Positions 1-6,644 of a DNA stretch of 8,944 nucleotides are shown here, piece by piece. The notes beneath the pieces were generated by a model. It saw only the letters and a program-made list of their open reading frames with translations, did no database searches and was not told where the DNA came from. Both the position numbers and the translations under genes were made by a program. The stretch covers positions 1 to 8,944 of the forward strand of contig JAFPYE010000081.1 in NCBI GenBank assembly GCA_017412325.1. Reading direction: 5' to 3'. Within the stretch, counting starts at the first letter, position 1. Every line of letters begins with the position of its first letter. This stretch comes from Kiritimatiellia bacterium. GTDB taxonomy: Bacteria; Verrucomicrobiota; Kiritimatiellia; RFP12; UBA1067.

Positions 1-1851
1 GCGGACAATGACCGCCTCCGGCGTGGCGCCGACGCCGCGCAGTGTGAGCGCCTTGTTGAACGAAACCTGATCCACGGTTTCATGAACTCCTTCGCCAAGG
101 AGAAGTGTATAGCCGTCAAGCGCGTTCTGAACTGCTGTCTTAAGGTTGCCGTAGCCGGTTTCCGCCGTGTCGAAGGGGAACGTGCCGGCACCGTTGCCAG
201 GCGTGACGTAAACGGTGGAGGAGGCAACGCGCACGTAACCGTCGTACGTCATCTCTGCGGACTCCTCCTCGCATTCGTTCGTGGCCGCGATCGTCACCGT
301 GTAAACGCCCGGCGTGAGGTATGCGTGGGAGATCGTCAGGGCGGAAGTCGATTCCGCAGCGGATCCGTCGCCGAAGTCGTAGGTGAAGACGACGTTCTCC
401 GGCGAGGCGGAGTTGTCGGTCGAATGCGTGAACGTGACAGTCGCCGGGGCGAATGTCTGGCTGTACACCGCACCGTCGATATGGACGACCATGTCCGCCT
501 TCTGGAACTCGTAGCAGCCGATGTCGATCGTCCCGCTCGCGCGCAAGTTGCCGTCAAGATCGGTCGCCGAGGCGTCAGCGCCGCGCGGGTCGGAAACGCC
601 GGCGTCAATCAAGGCCGACCTCGCCGCCGGACGGTAGTCGCCGTTCGCGTAATCGGCAAAGGCCGAGTCGTCGACAAGCAGGACAACCGTCGGATAGGCG
701 TCCTTCGTGTGACGGCTTCCGCTCTCCGTGAGCGCGTTGTTCTGGAAGGCGGACGCGTTCGGGAGATTGCCGGTCCAGTCCTTGTTCGCGCTGTTGTCCG
801 TATTCCCGTAGATGACGTTATCGTAAAAGTTCTGGTTTGCATTCCAGGCCCAGCAGCCGTACTTCTCGTTGTTGACCACGGTTGAGCTGTAGAGATAGGA
901 GGTCCCCGTCATCAGAACGCCGCCGCACGTGCTCCCCTCGACGAGGCAGTCCTCCGCTACGGCAGTCGAGCTGCCGAGAGCGAGACTGCCGCCGTTGTTG
1001 TCGTATGTGTCGGCGCCGCCGACGAGCCGGCAGCGCGACATCTTCGCCGTCGAATCCATATAGACGTTCGCGCCCTTCTTGTCGTTGGCGGTAATCGTGC
1101 CGTTGGAGATGACGCTATCGACGAGCAGTCCCGCGCCATTCATGCGGACGTTGCCGCCGTCGTTCTTCGCGATGCCGCCGTAGATTACGCAGTTGGAGAC
1201 CGTGCCGCCGTACTGATAGACGTTGCCGCCGATGTTGTTGCGGCATTCTCCGTTGTAGATGGTGCAGTTGCGCACCACGCCTGAGTCGAGATAGACGTTT
1301 CCGCCGCGGTTCGTGGCGGAACCGCCGTAGATTTCGCAGTCCGTGACAAGGGCGGAGGCGTTGTTCACGTAGAGGTTGCCGCCGGCCACGTTGCCGTTGG
1401 CCTTTGCCGTTCCGCCGCGGATAACGCAATCGACGAGCGTGCCGCCGCTCATCTCGATCGCGCCGCCCTTGTCGGCCTGGAACGTGCCTTCGCCGACGAT
1501 CGTAACGTTCGTCACCATGGAACCTGCCGCCATGCGCAGAGTGCGGTAGGTGCCGGCGGACTGAATCACCACGTCGTCGCGCGTCGCACCCGTTCCGACA
1601 AGCCGAGCCTTAAGGTTTGGTCCCCATTGCGTCGTCGTGGAGTAGGTGCCGGGGCTTACGTAGATGTTGTCGCCCTCAGTCGCCGACGCTATCGCCTTGT
1701 CTATTGTGGCGAACGGCGCTTCGGTGGAAAGGCCGTCGTTGGTGTCGTTGCCGGTCATGCTGCTGACATAGTAGTCGGCGGCGCTGGCGGCGCGGGTGAA
1801 TGTGAGCATGGCGGTCAGAGCCGCGAGCATCAAGCATGTCTTGCTATTCAT
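1..1851 (-). CDS. Exported right-handed beta-helix / PKD-domain protein (C-terminus beyond the window)
   Basis: Uninterrupted frame of 617 codons from the ATG at 1851-1849 to the left edge, with no stop seen, so the protein is partial. Residues 1-24 form a signal peptide (MNSK, hydrophobic core, cleavage near AASA/ADYY). Residues 25-120 carry an entry segment (YYVSS..GND.NDG....PF.TI..AI) common in secreted parallel beta-helix proteins. Residues 130-320 hold imperfect 24-30-residue rungs built around GGNVY and a (D/N)C-x-I-Y-x-G motif. Residues 411-449 (ALIDAG ... DLDGN ... IDIGCYEF) look like the usual end cap of such helices. Residues 455-542 are a PKD domain (YDFGDGS at 491-497, then PGVYTVT). 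From about 547 a second entry segment begins. The start is supported by the signal peptide, a Shine-Dalgarno and a promoter. It probably acts at the cell surface or outside it, as a carbohydrate-binding, adhesive or lyase-like protein. No catalytic residues can be assigned. The anchor or autotransporter end, if present, lies outside the window. Confidence 0.88.
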   Translation of the reverse strand, partial: MNSKTCLMLAALTAMLTFTRAASAADYYVSSMTGNDTNDGLSTEAPFATIDKAIASATEGDNIYVSPGTYSTTTQWGPNLKARLVGTGATRDDVVIQSAGTYRTLRMAAGSMVTNVTIVGEGTFQADKGGAIEMSGGTLVDCVIRGGTAKANGNVAGGNLYVNNASALVTDCEIYGGSATNRGGNVYLDSGVVRNCTIYNGECRNNIGGNVYQYGGTVSNCVIYGGIAKNDGGNVRMNGAGLLVDSVISNGTITANDKKGANVYMDSTAKMSRCRLVGGADTYDNNGGSLALGSSTAVAEDCLVEGSTCGGVLMTGTSYLYSSTVVNNEKYGCWAWNANQNFYDNVIYGNTDNSANKDWTGNLPNASAFQNNALTESGSRHTKDAYPTVVLLVDDSAFADYANGDYRPAARSALIDAGVSDPRGADASATDLDGNLRASGTIDIGCYEFQKADMVVHIDGAVYSQTFAPATVTFTHSTDNSASPENVVFTYDFGDGSAAESTSALTISHAYLTPGVYTVTIAATNECEEESAEMTYDGYVRVASSTVYVTPGNGAGTFPFDTAETGYGNLKTAVQNALDGYTLLLGEGVHETVDQVSFNKALTLRGVGATPEAVIVR

Positions 1852-1860
1852 GGAAGGGAC

Positions 1861-1867
1861 TCCCTTT
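1861..1867 (-). promoter_or_regulatory. Shine-Dalgarno of the beta-helix gene
   Basis: Read on the minus strand this is AAAGGGA, nine bases ahead of the ATG at 1851. It is the only promoter-proximal gene here with a recognisable ribosome binding site. The site lies inside a short perfect inverted repeat (1854-1866). Confidence 0.6.
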
Positions 1868-1881
1868 TGAATTTTGACGAT

Positions 1882-1910
1882 ATTATATCACGCGCATCCA
1901 TGCACGGCAC
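1882..1910 (-). promoter_or_regulatory. Putative promoter of the beta-helix gene (extended -10)
   Basis: On the minus strand TGATATAAT occupies 1890-1882, a perfect extended -10 (TGn followed by TATAAT). Seven bases on, an A at 1875 is the expected transcription start, giving a 24-nt leader that contains the Shine-Dalgarno. At a 17-bp spacer the -35 position (1910-1905) reads GTGCCG, a poor match. The gene therefore seems to have its own promoter in the 104-bp gap after the GH3 stop codon. I saw no hairpin-plus-T-run terminator in that gap, so read-through from GH3 is possible. Confidence 0.6.
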
Positions 1911-1912
1911 TC

Positions 1913-1943
1913 CTTTTTGCACCCCAACATTCTATCTTTTTGC
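1913..1943 (-). repeat. Direct repeat GCAAAAAG, two copies 23 bp apart
   Basis: Minus-strand GCAAAAAG occurs at 1920-1913 and 1943-1936, exactly 23 bp apart, just upstream of the putative -35 region of the beta-helix gene. AraC-family activators often bind paired direct half-sites about 21-23 bp apart upstream of the promoter, so this is a candidate activator site. The word is short and A-rich, so chance is possible. Confidence 0.3.
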
Positions 1944-1955
1944 GACAGTATGTTT

Positions 1956-4154
1956 TTAGAGGGTAAAGGTCAGCCGTTTCCCGCTGTCGGAGTCGGGGGC
2001 GATCCACGCCTCGAAGTCGCCGGGTTCCACGCGGTAGATCTTGTCGACCGTATAGCCGAGCGTCGCCACGGGCACGCGAATCTCGACACGCCGCGTCTCG
2101 CCAGGCGCGAGTTCGACGCGCTGATAGCCCTTCAGCTCGCGCCGCGGACGCACGGTCCGGGCCAGCACGTCGTGCGTATAGACCTGCACGAGCTCGCTCC
2201 CCTTCCGCCTGCCCGCGTTCGTCACGTCAACCGAGAAGACGACCATCGCCCCTTCCACCGCCACGGCCTCGTTCGCATAGCGGAACGTCGTATAGGCGAG
2301 CCCATGGCCGAACGGATAGACGCTCTTGAACGGCACGTCGTTGTAGCGCGTCGTCCAGCGCTCGCCCGGCACGTGAGGGCGGCCGGTCGTCGTGCGCGAA
2401 TAGAACTTCGGGCATTCGCCCGTCGCATGCGGGAAGTCGGTCGTGAGCCGCCCGTACGGCTCCGCCGCGCCCGTCAGCACGTCGGCGACGCCCCAGCCGC
2501 CCGCGCCGCCGGGATTCCACGCCATGACGATGGCATCGGCCTTCTCCGCAAGCTCGGGCAGCGCGAGCGGCCGTCCGCCGAAGACGACTGCGACGAGCGG
2601 CTTGCCCGACGCCTTCACCGCGTCCACCACCTTCAGCTGCTCGCCCGGCAGCTCGATGCGCGCGCTCGCGTTGTTCTCGCCCGACTTTTCCAGATAGTCG
2701 CCGAAGCAGGCGACCACGACGTCGGCGCCGGCGCAGGCGCGCGCAATCGCGGCGCAGTCGACGCGGCCCGTGAGCGTGTACGCCTCGGTGTACGCCACGT
2801 CCACGCCGTCCGCGACGAGCCCCGCGAGCAACGTGTCGTTGGTCGTGTTCGAGAAGTCGAAGGTCGACCAGGTTCCCTGCATCTGCCACGCGTTCGTGGC
2901 GATGTCGCCCAGCAGCGCCACGCGCGGCGCCGCGAGCGGCAGCACGCCGTCGTTCTTCAGGAGAACGCAGCTCTTCGCGGCGGCTTCGCGCGCAAGGGCG
3001 CGGTGCGCGGCGAAGTCGATCGTCCTTTCGATTGCGGCGGCATCGAGCGTCGGACGGTCGAAGAGCCCCAGCCGGAACTTGAGCCGCAGGACGTTCCGGA
3101 CCGCCGCGTCAATCGTCGCCTCCGAAACAGTCCCCTTCGCCACCGCCTCGGCGAGTCCGTCCGCAAAATGCGTCGTCACCATCTCCATGTCCATGCCCGC
3201 GTTGAGCGCCTTCGCCGCCGCGTCCGCGCCGGGCGTCGCGACGCCATGCCGCACGAGCTCGCCGACGGCCGCCCAATCCGAGATCGTCATCCCCGTAAAG
3301 CCCATCTCGCCGCGCAGGATGTCCGTGAGCAGGTACTTGTTCATCGAACAGGGCACGTCGTTGTAGGAGTGGAACGCCGGCATCACCGTCGCCACGCCCG
3401 CCGCCACCGCCGCGCGGAACGGCGGCAGGTAGACGTCGCGCAGCGTCGCGTCGGACAGCTCGACGGCGTTGTAGTCGCGCCCGCCCATCGGCGCGCCGTA
3501 GGCGACGTAGTGCTTGGCGCAGGCGGCGATGTGGCGGCCGTCGGCCAAGTCGTCGCCCTGCAGGCCCCGAATCATCGCGGCGCCGAAGCGCGACGTGAGA
3601 AACGGATCGGAGCCCGCCGACTCCGCGATGCGCCCCCAGCGCGCGTCGCGCGCCACGTCGATCATCGGCGCGAACGTCCAGTTGCAGCCCTGCGTCAGCG
3701 ACTCAATCGCAATCGCCGCGCCGATGCGCTCCCACAACTCCTCGTCGAACGCGCACGCGAGCGCGAGCGGAATGGGGTAGCACGTGCGGCAGGAGTGGAT
3801 CATGTCGTGGCCGACGAGGAGCGGAATGCCGCAGCCCGCCATCGCCGCCTCTTGGAGGATGTTGTAGTTCCGCGCCCCGCGCTGGCCCAGGAGCGAGCCG
3901 TACTTTCCGGCGCGCACGTCGGCAAGGAACGCGGGATCGAGCACCTCCGTCGACTTGTCCATGCTCATCGCCTCGGTGGACTGCCCGCCGTTCGTCTGGC
4001 ACAGCTGGCCGATCTTCTCCTCCAGCGTCAATCGCGCAATGAGTTCGTCGATGCGCCGTTCGACAGCCATCTCCGACGGCGCGGCAAAAGCGCCGCGGCC
4101 CGCAAGGCACGCCACCCACACAGCAACCATTCCAACGTTCACAATCGTTTTCAT
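1956..4154 (-). CDS. Exported glycoside hydrolase family 3 (BglX-like beta-glycosidase)
   Basis: 732 residues, a normal length for three-domain GH3 enzymes. These remove terminal beta-linked glucose, xylose or related sugars with retention of configuration. Residues 1-24 are a signal peptide (MKTIVNVGMV ... GAFA/APSE), so it is probably periplasmic or secreted. The (alpha/beta)8 domain spans about 35-365, with substrate-binding signatures DVARDARWGR (166-175) and KH at 214-215, and the nucleophile Asp293 in TISDWAAV. The alpha/beta sandwich spans about 395-610 (CVLLKNDGVLPL at 396-407); Glu493 in SGENN is my candidate acid/base. A fibronectin-III-like domain follows at about 638-710, with the SELVQVY signature. 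The ATG at 4154 is chosen over in-frame upstream codons because it begins the signal peptide and a promoter sits just before it. It is divergent from the AraC-type regulator, which probably controls it. Exact sugar specificity cannot be read from sequence. Confidence 0.93.
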   Translation of the reverse strand: MKTIVNVGMVAVWVACLAGRGAFAAPSEMAVERRIDELIARLTLEEKIGQLCQTNGGQSTEAMSMDKSTEVLDPAFLADVRAGKYGSLLGQRGARNYNILQEAAMAGCGIPLLVGHDMIHSCRTCYPIPLALACAFDEELWERIGAAIAIESLTQGCNWTFAPMIDVARDARWGRIAESAGSDPFLTSRFGAAMIRGLQGDDLADGRHIAACAKHYVAYGAPMGGRDYNAVELSDATLRDVYLPPFRAAVAAGVATVMPAFHSYNDVPCSMNKYLLTDILRGEMGFTGMTISDWAAVGELVRHGVATPGADAAAKALNAGMDMEMVTTHFADGLAEAVAKGTVSEATIDAAVRNVLRLKFRLGLFDRPTLDAAAIERTIDFAAHRALAREAAAKSCVLLKNDGVLPLAAPRVALLGDIATNAWQMQGTWSTFDFSNTTNDTLLAGLVADGVDVAYTEAYTLTGRVDCAAIARACAGADVVVACFGDYLEKSGENNASARIELPGEQLKVVDAVKASGKPLVAVVFGGRPLALPELAEKADAIVMAWNPGGAGGWGVADVLTGAAEPYGRLTTDFPHATGECPKFYSRTTTGRPHVPGERWTTRYNDVPFKSVYPFGHGLAYTTFRYANEAVAVEGAMVVFSVDVTNAGRRKGSELVQVYTHDVLARTVRPRRELKGYQRVELAPGETRRVEIRVPVATLGYTVDKIYRVEPGDFEAWIAPDSDSGKRLTFTL

Positions 4155-4161
4155 GTTCTCT

Positions 4162-4190
4162 ATTTTATCACATGCCGTCCGTTTTGTCGT
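4162..4190 (-). promoter_or_regulatory. Putative promoter of the GH3 gene (leaderless)
   Basis: On the minus strand TGATAAAAT covers 4170-4162: an extended -10 with five of six consensus bases in TAAAAT. A -35 ACGACA (4190-4185) lies at a 17-bp spacer and matches TTGACA at four of six bases. Only seven bases separate the -10 from the ATG at 4154, so transcription should start at or one base before the A of the start codon. No convincing Shine-Dalgarno is seen. Confidence 0.6.
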
Positions 4191-4211
4191 GACCAACCGC
4201 GCACCCAAAAT

Positions 4212-4226
4212 GTCGCCATTTGCGAC
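4212..4226. repeat. Inverted repeat overlapping the regulator's -35 box
   Basis: GTCGC at 4212-4216 and GCGAC at 4222-4226 form perfect 5-bp arms around five bases, within the divergent promoter region. The right arm overlaps the predicted -35 box (4220-4225) of the regulator gene. A protein bound here could block that promoter, so it is a candidate autoregulatory operator. Inverted repeats this short occur by chance in GC-rich DNA. Confidence 0.3.
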
Positions 4227-4248
4227 GCGCGGCGGAAAATGGTATAAT
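4220..4248 (+). promoter_or_regulatory. Putative promoter of the AraC-type regulator
   Basis: TTGCGA (4220-4225) and TATAAT (4243-4248) are separated by exactly 17 bp, and TGG precedes TATAAT to make a consensus extended -10. This is the strongest promoter-like match in the window and suggests constitutive or autoregulated expression. Only nine bases lie between the -10 and the ATG at 4258, which leaves a leader of about 0-3 nt. Confidence 0.7.
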
Positions 4249-4257
4249 GCGCGCCGC

Positions 4258-5403
4258 ATGAAAAACCTCCTTTTCATCACCGACGTCAAGGTCGACACCA
4301 TCGAGCAGAAGCTGAGCGGCGTCTACGCGGGCGCCAAGGCGTTCGGCTGGACCGTCCATGAAGTCGAACTGCGCAACACCACGCGGACGGTCGACGACTT
4401 CATCGAATTCTGGAAACCCGACGGCTGCATCGTGGACTGCGACACCGAGCTGAACCGGCTCGCGCCCGCCAAGTTCCCGCATGTCGCGTTCGTCTACCTC
4501 GACGTGGACGAGCGCCTGACGCCGTCCTGCGTCCACACCGTGCAGAACGACTCCAAGACCTGCGCCGAGATCGCCTTCCGCGAGCTGGAGCGCATCAACC
4601 CCGCGTCCTATGCGTTCATTCCGTGGTACGATCCGATCGACTGGTCGCTCCGACGCGAAGAGGTGTTCATGGATCTCGCACGCTCGACCGGGCGGAAGGC
4701 GGCGTCATTCCACGGCAGATGGTCGAAGACGGACATCATGAGCGCGCAGGACGCCTTCGCCGGATTCCTCGCCCAGCTGCCGCATCCCTGCGCGGTCATG
4801 GCGACCAACGACGAGGTCGCCGATCTCGTGCTCAGGGCGTGCCCGCTCGCCGACCTCGCGGTGCCGGGTGACGTCGCGCTCGTCTCGGTGGACAACTCCG
4901 TGCGCCTCTGCGAGAACTCGCGCCCGACGATCTCCTCGGTCCAGGCGGACTTCTTCGAGGGCGGACGCGTGGCGGTCGAGATTCTGGAAAAAGTCGTGTG
5001 CAAGGGCGCGAAACGCCGCTTCCAGCTCATCTACCGACCGAAGGAATTCGTGCGCCGCCAGTCGTCGCGGCGGCTCGTCGTCAACGACCCCGCCGTCGAA
5101 AAGGCGCTCGAGCGCATCCGCGTCGAGGCGTGCAGCGGGCTGAAGGCGGCGGACGTGCTCGCCGGCATCTGTTCCACGCGGCGGTCGGCGGAACGGCGCT
5201 TCTTCCGCGCGACCGGCACCAGCGTGCTGCAGGAAATCCTGAACCGCCGCTTCGACGCCGTGATCGAACTCCTGAAGAAACCCAACCAGGCCATCGGCCC
5301 CATCGCCAACCTCTGCGGCTGGGAGTCGGAGAACTACCTCAAGCGCTATTTCCGCAAGCGCACGGGGCTGTCGATGCGCGACTGGCGCGAGCAGCACACG
5401 TGA
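4258..5403 (+). CDS. XylR-like AraC-family transcriptional regulator with periplasmic-binding-protein-type sensor
   Basis: 381 residues, close to the length of E. coli XylR, with the same two-part plan. Residues 1-270 resemble a LacI/XylR-type sugar-binding domain: the opening strand KNLLFITDV, ATNDEVADL at 182-190, PGDVALVSVDN at 203-213, and ISSVQADFFEGGRVAVEIL at 225-243. These would sense a sugar ligand. Residues about 278-381 form the AraC double helix-turn-helix domain, the second motif lying near IGPIANLCGWESENYLKRYFRKRTG (in the segment 346-370). No signal peptide; it should act in the cytoplasm. The frame stays open further upstream, but the ATG at 4258 begins the conserved fold and follows a strong promoter by nine bases. 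It lies between the divergent GH3 gene and the downstream GH88 operon, so it probably activates both in response to a released sugar. The ligand is unknown. Confidence 0.92.
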   Translation: MKNLLFITDVKVDTIEQKLSGVYAGAKAFGWTVHEVELRNTTRTVDDFIEFWKPDGCIVDCDTELNRLAPAKFPHVAFVYLDVDERLTPSCVHTVQNDSKTCAEIAFRELERINPASYAFIPWYDPIDWSLRREEVFMDLARSTGRKAASFHGRWSKTDIMSAQDAFAGFLAQLPHPCAVMATNDEVADLVLRACPLADLAVPGDVALVSVDNSVRLCENSRPTISSVQADFFEGGRVAVEILEKVVCKGAKRRFQLIYRPKEFVRRQSSRRLVVNDPAVEKALERIRVEACSGLKAADVLAGICSTRRSAERRFFRATGTSVLQEILNRRFDAVIELLKKPNQAIGPIANLCGWESENYLKRYFRKRTGLSMRDWREQHT

Positions 5404-5418
5404 CGCAAAGAGCACGGT

Positions 5419-5432
5419 TTTCGCGCGCGAAA
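5419..5432. repeat. Perfect 14-bp palindrome upstream of the GH88 operon
   Basis: TTTCGCGCGCGAAA is its own reverse complement. It sits between the regulator stop and the GH88 -10, centred about 46 bp before the predicted transcription start. It could be an operator. It is not a good terminator: no T-run follows it on the plus strand and there is no unpaired loop. Confidence 0.4.
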
Positions 5433-5456
5433 GGTGAAGACGCGCAAAAAGCCGTT

Positions 5457-5465
5457 TGATACAAT
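5457..5465 (+). promoter_or_regulatory. Putative extended -10 of the GH88/GH50-like operon (leaderless)
   Basis: TGATACAAT is a TGn element plus TACAAT (five of six consensus bases). The +1 position seven bases after the final T falls exactly on the A of the ATG at 5472, and no Shine-Dalgarno is present, so the message is predicted to be leaderless. At 17-bp spacing the -35 position (AAGACG, 5437-5442) is poor. That fits a promoter needing an activator such as the adjacent AraC-type protein. Confidence 0.55.
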
Positions 5466-5471
5466 AGCGTC

Positions 5472-6644
5472 ATGAACATTCCTGCACGCCTTGCCTTCTG
5501 CCTTGTTGCGCTTGTCTTTGTCCTGACAGGCAGGGGCGCGCCCGTCCCCCTTGAGAACATCGAAGCCAACCTGCGCGTCTTGCTCGCGCACGCCGAAGCG
5601 CGCGTGCAGGCGAACGGTTCGGAGGCGGCGGCGCTCCCGTGCATCTTCCCCCGCACGTTCGAAAACGGACGGCTCGTCACGGTCAATCGCGAAGACTGGT
5701 GCGCCGGATTCTTTCCCGGCATGCTGTGGTTCGCCTACGAACTGACCGGCCAAGCGGAATGGAAGACGGCGGCGGCGGCATGGACGGAAAAGCTGGAAGC
5801 GTCGCGCCACCTCGCACGCACCCACGACGTCGGCTTCATCCTCGCCTCGAGCTTCGGCAACGGCTGGAGGCTCGCGCGCACCGCGGGCTACGACCAGGTG
5901 CTGGCAGACGGCGCGGCCGCGCTCGCGTCGCGCTTCTCGGCGACGCACGGACTCATCCAGTCATGGGATTGGTGGGAAACGTCGCCCTATGCCTTTCCCG
6001 TCATCATCGACAACATGATGAACCTCGAACTGCTCTTTTCCGGCGGCGATGCGGAACGGCGCGTCGCCCGCGCCCACGCCGCCACCGTCGCCCGCCGCCA
6101 CTTCCGCGCCGACGGCTCGGCCTACCACGTCCTCGACTACGCCGCCGACGCGCCCGCGATCCGCGCCATCCACGCGGGACAGGGCCATTCCGTGGACGGC
6201 GCATGGGCGCGCGGACAGGGCTGGGCGATCTACGGCTTTACGATGATGTACCGCTTCACGCGCGACGCGGCGTTCCTCGCCCGCGCCCGCCGCACCGCCG
6301 ACTGGTGGTGCGCGCACACGCGCGAAAACCCCGTCCCCGCGTGGGATTTTGCGGTTCCCAACGGGCCGCGCGACGCCAGCGCCGCCGCCGTGGTCGCGTC
6401 CGCGCTCGTCGAGCTCGACGGCTACGCGCCCGGCAACGGCTACCGCGCCGAAGCCGCGCGCATCGTCGCTGCCCTCTCGTCCGACGCCTACTTGGCCGCG
6501 CCTGGGGAAGTTGGCGGCTTCCTGCTGAAGCATTCCACCGGCAACGCGCCCGCCGGACACGAAATCGACGTGCCGCTCGCCTACGCCGACTACTACTATC
6601 TCGAAGCGCTCACGCGCCTGAACAAACAAAGGATGGAACCATGA
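5472..6644 (+). CDS. Exported GH88 unsaturated glucuronyl hydrolase
   Basis: 390 residues, near the family's usual size (about 370-400). GH88 enzymes hydrate and split off the 4,5-unsaturated uronic acid that polysaccharide lyases leave at the non-reducing end of oligosaccharides (from glycosaminoglycans, gellan, xanthan, ulvan and others). The catalytic pair is intact: Asp119 in THDVGF and Asp180 in VIIDNMMNLELL. Their 61-residue spacing equals that of Asp88 and Asp149 in the Bacillus sp. GL1 enzyme, as I recall it. His219, Gln237, Arg247 and Trp251 (in AYHV and GQGHSVDGAWARGQGW) also line up with substrate-binding positions there. The C-terminal signature HSTGNAPAGHEIDVPLAYAD is present at 354-373. 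Both Asps argue against GH105. Residues 1-23 are a signal peptide (cleavage near GRGA/PVP), suggesting periplasmic action. First gene of an operon, overlapping the next by 4 bp. The lyase that would feed it is not in the window. Confidence 0.93.
   Translation: MNIPARLAFCLVALVFVLTGRGAPVPLENIEANLRVLLAHAEARVQANGSEAAALPCIFPRTFENGRLVTVNREDWCAGFFPGMLWFAYELTGQAEWKTAAAAWTEKLEASRHLARTHDVGFILASSFGNGWRLARTAGYDQVLADGAAALASRFSATHGLIQSWDWWETSPYAFPVIIDNMMNLELLFSGGDAERRVARAHAATVARRHFRADGSAYHVLDYAADAPAIRAIHAGQGHSVDGAWARGQGWAIYGFTMMYRFTRDAAFLARARRTADWWCAHTRENPVPAWDFAVPNGPRDASAAAVVASALVELDGYAPGNGYRAEAARIVAALSSDAYLAAPGEVGGFLLKHSTGNAPAGHEIDVPLAYADYYYLEALTRLNKQRMEP
6628..6633 (+). promoter_or_regulatory. Shine-Dalgarno of the GH50-like gene
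   Basis: AAAGGA lies seven bases before the ATG at 6641, inside the last codons of the GH88 gene. Together with the ATGA overlap it supports this start and translational coupling. It contrasts with the promoter-proximal genes that lack such a site. Confidence 0.65.

Noticed and set aside
82..885. Plus-strand open frames opposite the beta-helix gene
   Set aside because: They are Arg/Val-rich shadows; the minus strand has an unbroken 617-codon frame with signal peptide, repeats and PKD motif.
1917..4247. Long open frame on the plus strand (about 776 codons) opposite the GH3 gene
   Set aside because: It is rich in Arg, His and Ala with no recognisable motif, and mirrors a convincing GH3 gene with all catalytic signatures. 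Such antisense frames are expected in GC-rich DNA.
3955..4257. Upstream in-frame extension of the regulator (101 extra codons)
   Set aside because: It would run through the GH3 gene and both promoters, and adds no conserved sequence. The fold begins at the ATG at 4258.
5404..5460. Possible intrinsic terminator after the regulator
   Set aside because: The CG-rich palindrome is not followed by a run of T on the plus strand and has no unpaired loop, so it is listed as a possible operator only.
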